Shown: positions 1 through 7,421, numbered from the stretch's first letter. The stretch: DNA of 34,361 nt from Flavobacteriia bacterium (GCA_026391005.1 JAPLEV010000040.1:1-34361), one strand, 5' to 3'. Notes: a model not told the origin generated them from the sequence alone. Translations and numbers: made by a program.

Positions 1-2
1 AC

Positions 3-35
3 AAAAAAAGGACATACGACTAATGCCGAATGTCC
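3..35 (-). terminator. Intrinsic terminator of rpsO
   Basis: On the minus strand GGACAT pairs with ATGTCC. Inside it, after one mismatch, a four-pair CGGC/GTCG stem with one G-T wobble closes an ATTA loop. A run of seven T follows the stem. It lies about 30 nt past the rpsO stop codon. Confidence 0.75.
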
Positions 36-67
36 CCTCCAATAAAATTTGTGTACTCAGTTAAGAA

Positions 68-337
68 TTAACGACGTAATCCTAATTCTTTCACTAAAGC
101 ACGATATTTCTCTATGTCTTTACTTTTTAGGTAATCTAATAAACTTCTTCTTTTCCCTACTAATAATTGAAGAGAGCGCTGCGTTCCAAAATCCTTACGA
201 TTTTTCTTCAAGTGCTCTGTCAAATGACTAATACGATACGTGAACAAAGCAACCTGACCTTCTGTAGATCCTGTGTTTGTTTCGGAACCTCCGTGTTTAG
301 CGAAGATTTCTTTTTTTGCTTCTGGGTTTAAATACAT
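68..337 (-). CDS. rpsO: 30S ribosomal protein S15
   Basis: Ribosomal protein S15 (uS15), 89 aa, which binds 16S rRNA in the central domain of the small subunit. The sequence shows the family hallmarks: GSTEGQVALFTYRISHLTEH, then LKKNRKDFGTQRSL, then VGKRRSLLDYLK and the C-terminal YRALVKELGLRR. The length is normal. The ATG at 337 (MYLNPEAKKEIF) is chosen because it matches the usual Bacteroidota N-terminus; an in-frame start 12 codons upstream would add residues foreign to the family and lies in the leader. The gene is monocistronic here, with its own promoter (-7 element at 396-403), a leader hairpin (372-384) and a terminator (3-35). S15 represses its own translation in several bacteria, so the leader hairpin is a reasonable place to look for that control. 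Confidence 0.97.
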   Translation of the reverse strand: MYLNPEAKKEIFAKHGGSETNTGSTEGQVALFTYRISHLTEHLKKNRKDFGTQRSLQLLVGKRRSLLDYLKSKDIEKYRALVKELGLRR

Positions 338-371
338 GCCAATATTGTATAAATAATTTTTATGTAGCTTC

Positions 372-384
372 ACCGACTCTCGGT
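372..384 (-). promoter_or_regulatory. Short hairpin in the rpsO leader
   Basis: Perfect 5-bp stem ACCGA/TCGGT with a 3-nt loop, lying between the predicted transcription start (about 390) and the rpsO ATG at 337. S15 mRNA leaders in other bacteria carry structures bound by S15. Whether this one is bound is not known from sequence. Confidence 0.35.
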
Positions 385-395
385 TTAGACGGTTG

Positions 396-403
396 CAAAA
401 GTA
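396..403 (-). promoter_or_regulatory. Promoter -7 element for rpsO
   Basis: Minus-strand TACTTTTG matches the Bacteroidota consensus TAnnTTTG, 58 bp upstream of the rpsO start. No clear -33 TTG is seen. Confidence 0.5.
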
Positions 404-502
404 GTGATACTTTTTTAATTGACAAATAAATCAACTAGAATTCAATCAAAATATAAATAAAAAAGACATAAATGAGAATAATCTATATTAGAAGATTTTA
501 AC

Positions 503-510
503 TACATTTG
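503..510 (+). promoter_or_regulatory. Promoter -7 element for the riboswitch transcript
   Basis: TACATTTG matches TAnnTTTG. The expected transcript start, a few bases downstream, falls just before the riboswitch P1 strand at about 521, as expected for an RNA that begins with its aptamer. Confidence 0.55.
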
Positions 511-520
511 CACTGTTCTT

Positions 521-670
521 TGGTTCTCTGAATAAGAGATTAATAAGGAATCCGGTGTGAATCCGGAGCTGTAACTGCAGCTGTAAGCACTTTAAAAACG
601 AATCATTGTCCACTGTTTAAACGGGAAGGCGATTCGAACTTAGTGTGAGCCAGAAGACTTGCCATGAACG
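521..670 (+). ncRNA. Cobalamin riboswitch
   Basis: Clear match to the cobalamin aptamer from memory of the family consensus. P1 forms between GTTC (523-526) and GAAC (666-669). Then come the core AATCCGGTGTGAATCCGG (548-566 region), GAGCTGTAACTGCAGCTGTAAG (566-587 region), CCACTG (610-615), ACGGGAAGGC (621-630) and the B12 box AGCCAGAAGACTTGCC (648-663). About 115 nt separate it from the ATG at 786. A small hairpin ATGGG/CCCAT (705-724 region) followed by a T-rich stretch could belong to the expression platform, but neither a convincing terminator nor a sequestered ribosome site is evident. In Bacteroidota these switches turn off B12 uptake genes when cobalamin is plentiful. Confidence 0.95.
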
Positions 671-785
671 GAGTGAAGACTTCAGATTAAAGTTGGACTC
701 GGTTATGGGATTTTTGCACCCATGCCCTGCCCTATTTTTTTCTTCTTCAAACTATTATTTATTAATCGTTAAAAAAACAGAACGT

Positions 786-2033
786 ATGAAAAAAGTACTA
801 CTTACCCTTAGCTTAAGCTTAACAGCGCTTGTGCAGGCGCAAAACTATGTGCATCAAGCCCTCATTTTAAATGAAGGTTATTTTGATTACCAAACCAATC
901 AAATTATTGATCCCGTTACCATTGGTAGTTATAATCCTGCGAATCAAACCTATCAAATAGTTGACACATTAGAAGGAATGCGCTTCGGATCTGATGTTAT
1001 CATCGATGGAAATTTCTACTATGTAGCTGCCGACACAAAAATTTTCAAAATGGATTTGAATACGCACCAAGAAGTCGCTTCTGTTTCGTGCCCAGGAGTG
1101 CGTAACTTAGGAATCTATCAAAATAAATTAGTTGCCACACGTGGGGAATACCTTGTTAGCTTCAGTTCTTATCTACATATTTACGATGCTAATACACTAT
1201 CTTTAATTCAAGCCATAGATACAGTGCAAGGTCCAAAATGGGCAGCACAAAACATTGTAATTGATGGATCATCAGCTTACATTGCCGTGAACAACGGTTA
1301 CGAATGGGGTAATGAGAAAGGATTAATCGGAAAATTGGATTTAAGCAACCTAAGCTATGGAAATGAAGTAGATCTGGGTCCTGACGGAAAAAATCCCGAT
1401 AATCTTGTAAAACTTGGCGGTTTTCTATACACGGTCAACAATAAAGACTTTTCTGGTTCTTCGATTTCGAAAGTAGCGCTCGATGGAACAAGCAACAGCA
1501 CCGTTAATTTGGCAGCTGCTTCAACAGGATGCGGAACCTCAGCTTTACGGGATAACAAATTGGTTTATCAACTTTCAATGGAAACTATTCTAAATGAATT
1601 TGATGTTAATGTAATGAACAGCAGCGGACCAGTAACAGGCCATACACTAAATTACTATGAACTAGCACAAGAAACGGTTTCCGGTCAATTGTACACGAGT
1701 GAAACCGACTATTTTTCTTTTGGAAAAGTGCATATTTTCGATGCAAATAACAACGAACTATCGAACTTCAACGTAGGAATATCGCCAGGTACAATTGTCT
1801 TTGATGTACGTTCATCTGCAGGCATTGCAGCAATAGAAAATACCATCAGTGTTTATCCAAATCCAGCGGTTGACTTTTTGAACGTTTCCATTGATGGGGT
1901 AAAGAGAGTATACGACTTAACAGGAAAGTTACTCATTGAATCAAGTTCAACAAGCTTAGATATAAGCGCTCTGAACCAAGGGATTTATGTGCTAAACGTG
2001 AACGGAATAAACCAACAATTTATTAAGCGATAA
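786..2033 (+). CDS. Secreted beta-propeller (YncE/DUF5074-like) with T9SS sorting domain
   Basis: 415-aa exported protein. A signal peptide (MKKVLLTLSLSLTALVQAQ) is followed by about 310 residues of repeated short strands, with blade-like units such as KIFKMDLNTH, LHIYDANTL, IGKLDLSNL, ISKVALDGTS and VHIFDANN, typical of YncE-like propellers. The last 70 residues are a type A T9SS sorting domain (VYPNPAVDFLNVS ... YDLTGKLL ... LNQGIYVLNV). The ATG at 786 is chosen because the frame upstream, back to a GTG at 645, lies inside the riboswitch and has no signal peptide. The gene stands alone between the cobalamin riboswitch and a strong terminator, so a role in cobalamin or cobinamide binding at the cell surface is inferred. 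In Bacteroides, BtuG is a surface propeller that passes B12 to BtuB. No btuB or other transporter is adjacent. Direct binding cannot be read from sequence. Confidence 0.88.
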   Translation: MKKVLLTLSLSLTALVQAQNYVHQALILNEGYFDYQTNQIIDPVTIGSYNPANQTYQIVDTLEGMRFGSDVIIDGNFYYVAADTKIFKMDLNTHQEVASVSCPGVRNLGIYQNKLVATRGEYLVSFSSYLHIYDANTLSLIQAIDTVQGPKWAAQNIVIDGSSAYIAVNNGYEWGNEKGLIGKLDLSNLSYGNEVDLGPDGKNPDNLVKLGGFLYTVNNKDFSGSSISKVALDGTSNSTVNLAAASTGCGTSALRDNKLVYQLSMETILNEFDVNVMNSSGPVTGHTLNYYELAQETVSGQLYTSETDYFSFGKVHIFDANNNELSNFNVGISPGTIVFDVRSSAGIAAIENTISVYPNPAVDFLNVSIDGVKRVYDLTGKLLIESSSTSLDISALNQGIYVLNVNGINQQFIKR

Positions 2034-2055
2034 GCTTTCTATGTGTGAATCTTGA

Positions 2056-2090
2056 ATCCCGGTTGCGCAAAGCAATCGGGATTTTTTTTT
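2056..2090 (+). terminator. Intrinsic terminator after the riboswitch-controlled gene
   Basis: Nine-pair stem CCCGGTTGC/GCAATCGGG (one G-T wobble), 5-nt loop and a run of nine T. It sits about 25 nt after the stop codon and separates this gene from the convergent radical SAM gene. Confidence 0.93.
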
Positions 2091-2126
2091 GTGCATAAAA
2101 ATCAGCAGCAGCATTACTAATTTGTC

Positions 2127-3146
2127 TTACGACCAAACCTTTGTTCCTTCAGAGCAATTTTTACAAATGTCAATTTCCTGTCGATTTTTTAGAATGGAAA
2201 ATCTAAACTGCTTATAGGCCTTAGACTTCCATATTTGATCAAAAGATTGTTCTTTCATATTACCAAGAACATGCGACGCATCTTTGTCAAAACAACAAGG
2301 AACTACTTTACCGTCCCAGGTTAAGACACTTCCGGACCACATACGCCAGCAATGATTTCCCTGACGACCTTTTAATTTATACGTCCCATCGGATTGCTTG
2401 GCATAACGTGCATATTCTTCTTGTTCAGGCATCAAACTATTTCCGTTCTTAAAATCGTATAATTGTGCTGTTTTAATTCGGACCTCATCAATCCCTATTT
2501 CTTTTGCCAGCGCAAAGACTGCAGGGATTTCAGCTTCATTCGGTTTTACCGCTAAAAATTGAAAAATCAGAAAAGGCGTTGGTGAATTACGTTCCTTTTT
2601 AGCTTCCACCAAAAAAGCAGATGCTTCCAACACTTTTGATAAACTGCCATTCACTCGGTATTGCTCATAAGTCGCCTGCGTGATTCCATCCACAGAAATA
2701 ATCAATCGATCCAGACCGGAATCAATAATCTCTAAGGCTTTGGCTTTATCAATAAAATGAGCATTCGTAGACGTTGCCGTATACATTTTTGCAAGCTTAG
2801 CTTCCCGTATCAAATCCAAAAATTGAGGATGTAAAAATGGTTCCCCTTGAAAATAATAATTAATATAAAAAACGGATTTTTTTACCTGAGCTATCATTTG
2901 ACGATGGAACTCCAAATCCAATTTTCCCGTAGGGCGTGAAAACTGCTTTAAGCCACTCGGACATTCAGGACAGGCTAGGTTACAAGCAGTGGTGGGCTCA
3001 ATGCTTAAACTAAAAGGGCTACCAAGTAATACGGACCTTTTAAAGAATTTACTCCACCCATAACTTACTTTCAGCAACACTAAATTCCAAAGCTTTCGAA
3101 GCGATAAAACTTTTAGTATTTGATATGAATCCCTCCCAGTTGCCAT
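2127..3146 (-). CDS. Radical SAM protein with SPASM-type C-terminal cluster
   Basis: 339-aa radical S-adenosylmethionine enzyme. The N-terminal CxxxCxxC motif (C55, C59, C62 in TTACNLACPECPSG) would hold the SAM-binding 4Fe-4S cluster. A GEP-like motif (FQGEPFLHPQF, about 99-109) and IISVDG (149-154) fit the TIM-barrel core. The C-terminal third has five further cysteines (C266, C284, C285, C328, C331) in the pattern of a SPASM or twitch auxiliary cluster (VVPCCFDKD, DICKNCSEG). Such proteins include peptide-maturing enzymes and anaerobic sulfatase activators. No precursor peptide, sulfatase or partner gene is next to it, so the substrate is unknown. The ATG at 3146 gives about 50 residues before the cluster motif, a usual distance. 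The gene converges on the riboswitch unit and is divergent from the murQ operon. Confidence 0.9.
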   Translation of the reverse strand: MATGRDSYQILKVLSLRKLWNLVLLKVSYGWSKFFKRSVLLGSPFSLSIEPTTACNLACPECPSGLKQFSRPTGKLDLEFHRQMIAQVKKSVFYINYYFQGEPFLHPQFLDLIREAKLAKMYTATSTNAHFIDKAKALEIIDSGLDRLIISVDGITQATYEQYRVNGSLSKVLEASAFLVEAKKERNSPTPFLIFQFLAVKPNEAEIPAVFALAKEIGIDEVRIKTAQLYDFKNGNSLMPEQEEYARYAKQSDGTYKLKGRQGNHCWRMWSGSVLTWDGKVVPCCFDKDASHVLGNMKEQSFDQIWKSKAYKQFRFSILKNRQEIDICKNCSEGTKVWS

Positions 3147-3176
3147 AGAGCGAAATTAGTCAATAATTAACTATTA

Positions 3177-3186
3177 GTTAGCTAAC
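3177..3186. promoter_or_regulatory. Perfect 10-bp palindrome in a divergent intergenic region
   Basis: GTTAGCTAAC is a perfect palindrome in the 184-bp gap between the divergent radical SAM and phosphoribosyltransferase genes, 31 bp from the former start. It may be an operator, but short AT-rich palindromes are common. Confidence 0.2.
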
Positions 3187-3304
3187 AGAAAAATACACTC
3201 CTTTAAAAAGCAACCTATTTTTATGAAGAACTCCATAAATCAAGCACCTCAAAATAATATTATTCCAAATTACAATGACTATTAATTAATTCATTCTGAA
3301 CTTG

Positions 3305-3312
3305 TATCTTTG
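3305..3312 (+). promoter_or_regulatory. Promoter -7 element for the murQ operon
   Basis: TATCTTTG matches TAnnTTTG and ends 18 bp before the ATG at 3331. It would drive the four-gene operon to 6239. Confidence 0.5.
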
Positions 3313-3330
3313 CTTAAATAATTCTGCGTT

Positions 3331-3825
3331 ATGCAAGTGATCCTTAATCATCAACAGATTCAACAAAAAACGATTCGTTTGGGTCATCAAATCATTGAAA
3401 ATTGTTCGGAGGAAAATAATATTTTTATTGGTGGTATTATTGGCAATGGCTATTACTTAGCAAAAGAACTAAGTAAAATCATCAAGCAAAATTCTTCTAT
3501 CAATGTGGAAGTTTTTGAAATCGAAATAGACAAAGAAGAGCCCTGGTCTAAAGGGATTAAATTAAGCATGGATGAGACGAAATTAAAGTATGGTTTTATC
3601 ATTTTAGTGGATGACGTAATTAATTCAGGTAAAACCTTACAATATGCTTTAATGAAATTCTTAGAGCAACCCACTAAATCTATCAAAACAGTTGTTTTAG
3701 TTGATCGGACTCACCGTCGTTATCCTATAAAAGCAGATTATTTTGGTCTTGGACTTTCCACCACATTAAAAGACCGCATAGAAATTGAGTTAAATGAAAC
3801 AGATTCTAAAGCATACTTGATATGA
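3331..3825 (+). CDS. Phosphoribosyltransferase (PyrR-like type I PRTase)
   Basis: 164-aa type I phosphoribosyltransferase. The PRPP-binding loop is clear at residues 91-104 (ILVDDVINSGKTLQ), with two acidic residues and the SGKT turn. The N-terminal part (FIGGIIGNGYYLAKEL, 32-47) matches the G-rich loop that binds pyrophosphate. The closest general resemblance is to PyrR and to small purine or uracil PRTases, but the base substrate cannot be assigned. It is the first gene of an operon: its TGA overlaps the ATG of murQ (ATGA). Co-translation with MurQ suggests nucleotide or amino-sugar salvage, but this is inference. Confidence 0.8.
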   Translation: MQVILNHQQIQQKTIRLGHQIIENCSEENNIFIGGIIGNGYYLAKELSKIIKQNSSINVEVFEIEIDKEEPWSKGIKLSMDETKLKYGFIILVDDVINSGKTLQYALMKFLEQPTKSIKTVVLVDRTHRRYPIKADYFGLGLSTTLKDRIEIELNETDSKAYLI

Positions 3826-4631
3826 AACGGATTACGGAAACAAGTTCTAATTACAATGACTTAGAAAAATTATCCACGCTTGAATTGTTAAGCAATATTA
3901 ACAAAGAAGATCAATTAGTAGCGCTGGCAGTTGAAAAAGAAATTCCTCATATTGAAGCATTTATTGAGGCCTGCATCATTCGAATGCAACAAAACGGCCG
4001 CCTGTTTTACATTGGAGCTGGCACAAGTGGAAGATTAGGAATTGTCGATGCAAGTGAATGTCCACCAACTTTTGGAATTGACCATGGCATAGTGGTTGGA
4101 CTCATTGCAGGAGGAGATAAAGCTATCCGTAAAGCAGTAGAATTTGCCGAAGATGATAGAAATCAAGGTTGGGAAGACCTAAAAGCCTATAACATTACTC
4201 CTATGGATACGCTCGTTGGAATCGCGGCATCCGGAAGCACACCTTACGTAATAGGCGCCATCGAAGAAGCGAATAAACACGGACTTTTAACAGCGGGTAT
4301 TTGTTGCAACCCAGGCGCTGCACTATCAAGTTGCGTTCAATTTCCCATCACACCCATTGTAGGTCCGGAATTTGTGACTGGTAGCACCCGAATGAAATCA
4401 GGCACTGCACAAAAATTAGTATTAAACATGATCTCCACTTGTCTAATGATCCGTTTAGGACGTGTGAAAGGAAATAAAATGGTAGACATGCAATTAAGCA
4501 ATCATAAACTAGTTGACCGAGGAACCCTAATGATACAAGAAGCTTTAACTATTTCGTATGATGAAGCAGGCGAACTGTTGAAAGAATTCGGTTCTGTAAG
4601 AAATGCTATTAACGCTTATTCCAAAAAATGA
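3822..4631 (+). CDS. murQ: N-acetylmuramic acid 6-phosphate etherase
   Basis: MurQ, 269 aa, cleaves the D-lactyl ether of MurNAc 6-phosphate to GlcNAc 6-phosphate and D-lactate in cytoplasmic cell-wall recycling. The N-terminus TETSSNYNDLEKLST is the MurQ signature. The SIS-domain phosphosugar site is at 65-85 (GAGTSGRLGIVDASECPPTF). Glu79 and Glu110 fall where the two catalytic glutamates of E. coli MurQ (83 and 114) lie. GSTRMKSGTAQKLVLNM near 190-205 is also characteristic. It is about 30 residues shorter than the E. coli protein, missing the far C-terminus, which is common for Bacteroidota. It overlaps both neighbours by four bases (ATGA), implying translational coupling. Together with mpl at 22722-24086, the window carries two steps of murein recycling. 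Confidence 0.95.
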   Translation: MKRITETSSNYNDLEKLSTLELLSNINKEDQLVALAVEKEIPHIEAFIEACIIRMQQNGRLFYIGAGTSGRLGIVDASECPPTFGIDHGIVVGLIAGGDKAIRKAVEFAEDDRNQGWEDLKAYNITPMDTLVGIAASGSTPYVIGAIEEANKHGLLTAGICCNPGAALSSCVQFPITPIVGPEFVTGSTRMKSGTAQKLVLNMISTCLMIRLGRVKGNKMVDMQLSNHKLVDRGTLMIQEALTISYDEAGELLKEFGSVRNAINAYSKK

Positions 4632-5671
4632 CAACATTTGATCCGAACGGCGTTGGTATTTCCAACGGTAATATTTTTGGGTTTCCATGTACAGAAGAGG
4701 AAGCTACATTGGTAATCATCCCCATTCCATGGGATGCTACTGCCTCCTACAAGAAAGGAACCTGCAAAGGACCAGAAGCCATTTTAACAGCCTCTACTCA
4801 ATTAGATTTTTTTCATCCGCAATTGGACCGTGCTTACGATACAAAAGTATTTATGACCCCTATTTCATCAGAGTGGCAAGAAATAAATACCACATGTTGT
4901 GAGATGAGCAATCACTATTTAGCACTTTTAGAAAGTGAAGGCGAAATGAAGGCGCAAGATAAATACAAGGAAGAATTAGCTTACATTAATAATGCCCATG
5001 CAGCGTTAAAAGATAACCTGCGTGAGCGGGCTACCCAACTTTTAAACCAAGGAAAAATTGTTGCTGTACTTGGTGGAGAACATTCAACACCATTAGGATT
5101 ACTTGAAGCACTAAACGAAAAATACACTGACTTTGGAATTCTACAAATAGATGCCCATGCAGACCTCCGGGATAAATACGAAGGATTTGAGCAATCACAT
5201 GCCAGCATCATGTTTAATGCCTTAAAAAACTGTGGAAATTTATCAAAATTAGTACAAGTAGGGATTCGAGATGTTTCAGAAACGGAGGTGCTATTATCCA
5301 AAAGTGACCCTAGAATACATACTTTTTATGATTGGGACATAAAAGAAGCGGCATTTTCAGGCAAAACATGGGGCCAACAAGTGACAGATATTATCGACAC
5401 ATTACCACAAAACATCTATATTTCTTTCGATATTGATGGATTAAACCCAGCTTTATGTCCGAATACAGGCACCCCAGTAGCAGGGGGATTCGAGCTAGAA
5501 CAAATCTGTTTTCTTTTCTTCAAATTAATAGCTGCAGGAAAAAAAATAATTGGTTTTGATTTAAATGAAGTCAGTCCTGGCGAAAATGACGATTGGGATG
5601 CTAATGTTGGCGCAAGGGCGCTTTGGACGCTTGTTTGTTTAACAGAAAAAAATAGAAGAGAGTATGCTTAA
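4628..5671 (+). CDS. Ureohydrolase of agmatinase/formimidoylglutamase type
   Basis: 347-aa binuclear manganese ureohydrolase (arginase superfamily), a cytoplasmic enzyme that hydrolyses a guanidino or formimino group. The metal ligands are all present: H152 in LGGEHST, D175, H177 and D179 in IDAHADLRD, and D268 and D270 in FDIDGLNP. The downstream FDLNEVSPGEND motif is as in agmatinases. Members of this Bacteroidota subfamily are annotated as agmatinase or formimidoylglutamase; substrate choice is not determined by these motifs. An insertion of about 40 residues (85-125) before the first ligand is seen, as in relatives. It overlaps murQ by four bases and the next gene by eight. No histidine-utilisation (hut) genes or arginine decarboxylase lie nearby to decide the substrate. 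Confidence 0.88.
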   Translation: MTTFDPNGVGISNGNIFGFPCTEEEATLVIIPIPWDATASYKKGTCKGPEAILTASTQLDFFHPQLDRAYDTKVFMTPISSEWQEINTTCCEMSNHYLALLESEGEMKAQDKYKEELAYINNAHAALKDNLRERATQLLNQGKIVAVLGGEHSTPLGLLEALNEKYTDFGILQIDAHADLRDKYEGFEQSHASIMFNALKNCGNLSKLVQVGIRDVSETEVLLSKSDPRIHTFYDWDIKEAAFSGKTWGQQVTDIIDTLPQNIYISFDIDGLNPALCPNTGTPVAGGFELEQICFLFFKLIAAGKKIIGFDLNEVSPGENDDWDANVGARALWTLVCLTEKNRREYA

Positions 5672-6239
5672 GAGATTTATAAAAAATGTTTGGTTATTGC
5701 TATTTATAGTTACCATTTTCGTTTTTTTATTTTCGCTTTATCAATCAATAACGTTTTCTAGCATCGGCGCCCCACAATTTGTTATCTATTCTATTGGGCC
5801 AGTTTTCATTATTGGAAGTAGTTACTTACACCTGAATTATTTTGTAAAAATCCTTTCTTTAATTCAGATTTTTATCTATCTGTTAATTGCAATCTATCTT
5901 GTTAAAGTTCCCGATAAACTAGATTACTTTGGGCAATTTTTAATTCTTCCTGTAATCACCAATTTCTATTCATCATGGTGTGCATTAATTTGGCATACTA
6001 ATTCAAAAATAAGGAAACTCGCCATCAGCGTACTTTCCCTATTTTATATTTGCTCTTTAATAACAGTTTTAGTTGGTTTTTCATATGACATACTGAATAA
6101 AACAACCTTGTTATTAGCGCTATTTTCATTGCTTATTTCTATCATCTCATCCTTTTTCCTCAACAATTTGGTTAAAGCTAAGGTAAAACCAGAAATAAAA
6201 AGTGAAGAAAAAGAAGCGGTAGAAGATCCTACAAAATAA
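5664..6239 (+). CDS. Membrane protein of unknown function
   Basis: 191-aa very hydrophobic protein, not recognised. About five to six membrane segments are visible: near residues 8-27, 39-55, 62-82, 90-108, 116-138 and 145-167. A short charged cytoplasmic tail rich in Lys and Glu follows (EIKSEEKEAVEDPTK). The start overlaps the end of the ureohydrolase gene by eight bases, so it is the last gene of the murQ operon. The base composition is more AT-rich than its neighbours, as expected for a Phe/Ile/Leu-rich membrane protein. No catalytic motif was seen. Confidence 0.75.
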   Translation: MLKRFIKNVWLLLFIVTIFVFLFSLYQSITFSSIGAPQFVIYSIGPVFIIGSSYLHLNYFVKILSLIQIFIYLLIAIYLVKVPDKLDYFGQFLILPVITNFYSSWCALIWHTNSKIRKLAISVLSLFYICSLITVLVGFSYDILNKTTLLLALFSLLISIISSFFLNNLVKAKVKPEIKSEEKEAVEDPTK

Positions 6240-6344
6240 TTGAAAGTATTGGTGAAATTTTCTCTGATTCTGAATTGATCGCACATTTGAGAGAACAGCG
6301 TACTTTTTCTATTTCAAAAAAGAGAGCCTATTTTTAATATCTTT

Positions 6345-6372
6345 AAAAAACTGATAATCAGATTTTTTTTTT
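6345..6372 (+). terminator. Possible terminator after the murQ operon
   Basis: CTGA/TCAG stem with a TAA loop. It can be extended by A6 pairing with the following T run across one bulged A, and it is followed by T10. It is AU-rich and weak, about 110 nt past the last stop codon. Confidence 0.4.
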
Positions 6373-6408
6373 CTAAATTCACAACTGGTTAAATTGATTT
6401 ATGATTTT

Positions 6409-6416
6409 TATATTTG
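6409..6416 (+). promoter_or_regulatory. Promoter -7 element for the lipoprotein gene
   Basis: TATATTTG matches TAnnTTTG, ending 16 bp before the ATG at 6433. Confidence 0.5.
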
Positions 6417-6432
6417 TTCAAAATCTTAAGTA

Positions 6433-7290
6433 ATGAAAGTTTGTTATTCTTTTTTATTTACTTTATTAGCTCTTGTTACATCTTGCAAGAAAAATAAAGT
6501 CCCTCTAGAAGAACCTAAACTGATTGTTAAATTAGTTGTTGATTCTACTCAAGTTAGACTAGGAAATATAGGGACTCCTACTGTTATTCCTGCGGGTAAT
6601 GCCGGACAGCACCCCCTATTTAATTCAATTTCAGCGCACTATTTAGAATTAGCTCCAAATGCTTTTACGGCATTAGGTAGTGGAGTGAAATTGTATCATG
6701 CGGCAGAAACCTCTCTCGGTGGAAGCACTGCAATTGATTTCTCGAAAGCAATTGTTAAAAAACCAGGTGAAATCTTCTTAGAAATTCCATTAAAGGATAT
6801 CCCGGCTGGAAATTATCAATGGGTAAGACTTTCTCTTTCTTATCAAAATTATGATGTTAAATTTTACTATAATAATGTACCTTTCACCGGAACCATTGCG
6901 AGTTTTGTGGGTTACAATAATTTCATTACATCTTTTCTAGTAAAAAATCAATCACTTGCTGTAAATGCAAATAAATTTCAAGGTTTTTGGGCATTTGAGA
7001 CTATTTCGGGAGTTCAATCGGGTCAAAGCGCTGGAACAACTGTTCCTAATCCGTTGGCATCAACATCACCTATACCTCCCGGATCCTGTGTAGTAACAGG
7101 CCAATTTGCAAGCCCGTTAACTATTACGGGTAATGAAACCAAAAATATTACGCTAAAAATGTCACTTTCTACGAACAATAGTTTTGAATGGACTGATTCC
7201 AATGGTAACGGAAAATGGGATGTTGGCCCAGGATTATTTGAGAATGTTGTAGATATGGGGCTGAGAGGCTTGATTCCTATAAAAGAATAA
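6433..7290 (+). CDS. Predicted lipoprotein, function unknown
   Basis: 285-aa protein with a lipoprotein signal peptide. A hydrophobic stretch of residues 3-17 ends at a lipobox-like LVTSC (Cys18), followed by charged KKNK, so it is likely anchored in the outer membrane. The remainder is predicted to be mainly beta-strand, with segments such as IPAGNYQWVRLSLSYQNYD and a Gly/Asn-rich end (SNGNGKWDVGPG) that could bind calcium. I do not recognise the family. It begins a run of envelope and secreted proteins up to 12340 and has its own promoter match. A perfect hairpin overlaps its stop codon. Confidence 0.8.
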   Translation: MKVCYSFLFTLLALVTSCKKNKVPLEEPKLIVKLVVDSTQVRLGNIGTPTVIPAGNAGQHPLFNSISAHYLELAPNAFTALGSGVKLYHAAETSLGGSTAIDFSKAIVKKPGEIFLEIPLKDIPAGNYQWVRLSLSYQNYDVKFYYNNVPFTGTIASFVGYNNFITSFLVKNQSLAVNANKFQGFWAFETISGVQSGQSAGTTVPNPLASTSPIPPGSCVVTGQFASPLTITGNETKNITLKMSLSTNNSFEWTDSNGNGKWDVGPGLFENVVDMGLRGLIPIKE

Positions 7291-7304
7291 TCAAGGATTA
7301 TTCT
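7284..7304. repeat. Perfect 9-bp inverted repeat over the lipoprotein stop codon
   Basis: AGAATAATC and GATTATTCT are perfect inverted arms around a 3-nt loop (AAG), covering the TAA stop at 7288-7290. No T run follows directly, so it may protect the mRNA 3' end rather than terminate transcription; a T-rich tract lies about 30 nt further on. Confidence 0.55.
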
Positions 7305-7398
7305 ACGAATTTTGATGATTAAATAAACAACTTTTTTATTTTTTTTCCTAAATGTACAACGGGTTAACGACTGTATCTTTTTAATTGAATTCAGTTGT

Positions 7399-7416
7399 AG
7401 GGTAAACCTATACCCT
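7399..7416 (+). promoter_or_regulatory. Hairpin directly upstream of the transglutaminase-like gene
   Basis: AGGGTA/TACCCT form a perfect 6-bp stem with a 6-nt loop ending five bases before the ATG at 7422. Its position could limit ribosome access. A near-match to the -7 element (TATCTTTT, 7374-7381) would start the transcript just before it. Confidence 0.35.
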
Positions 7417-7421
7417 CAGCC

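Noticed and set aside
645..785. An in-frame GTG extension of the propeller gene by 47 codons
   Set aside because: It lies in the riboswitch B12 box and expression platform, and the signal peptide starts at the ATG at 786.
3147..3330. A small RNA or regulatory RNA in the divergent gap
   Set aside because: Only AT-rich sequence with a short palindrome is seen; there is no stable stem with a T run.
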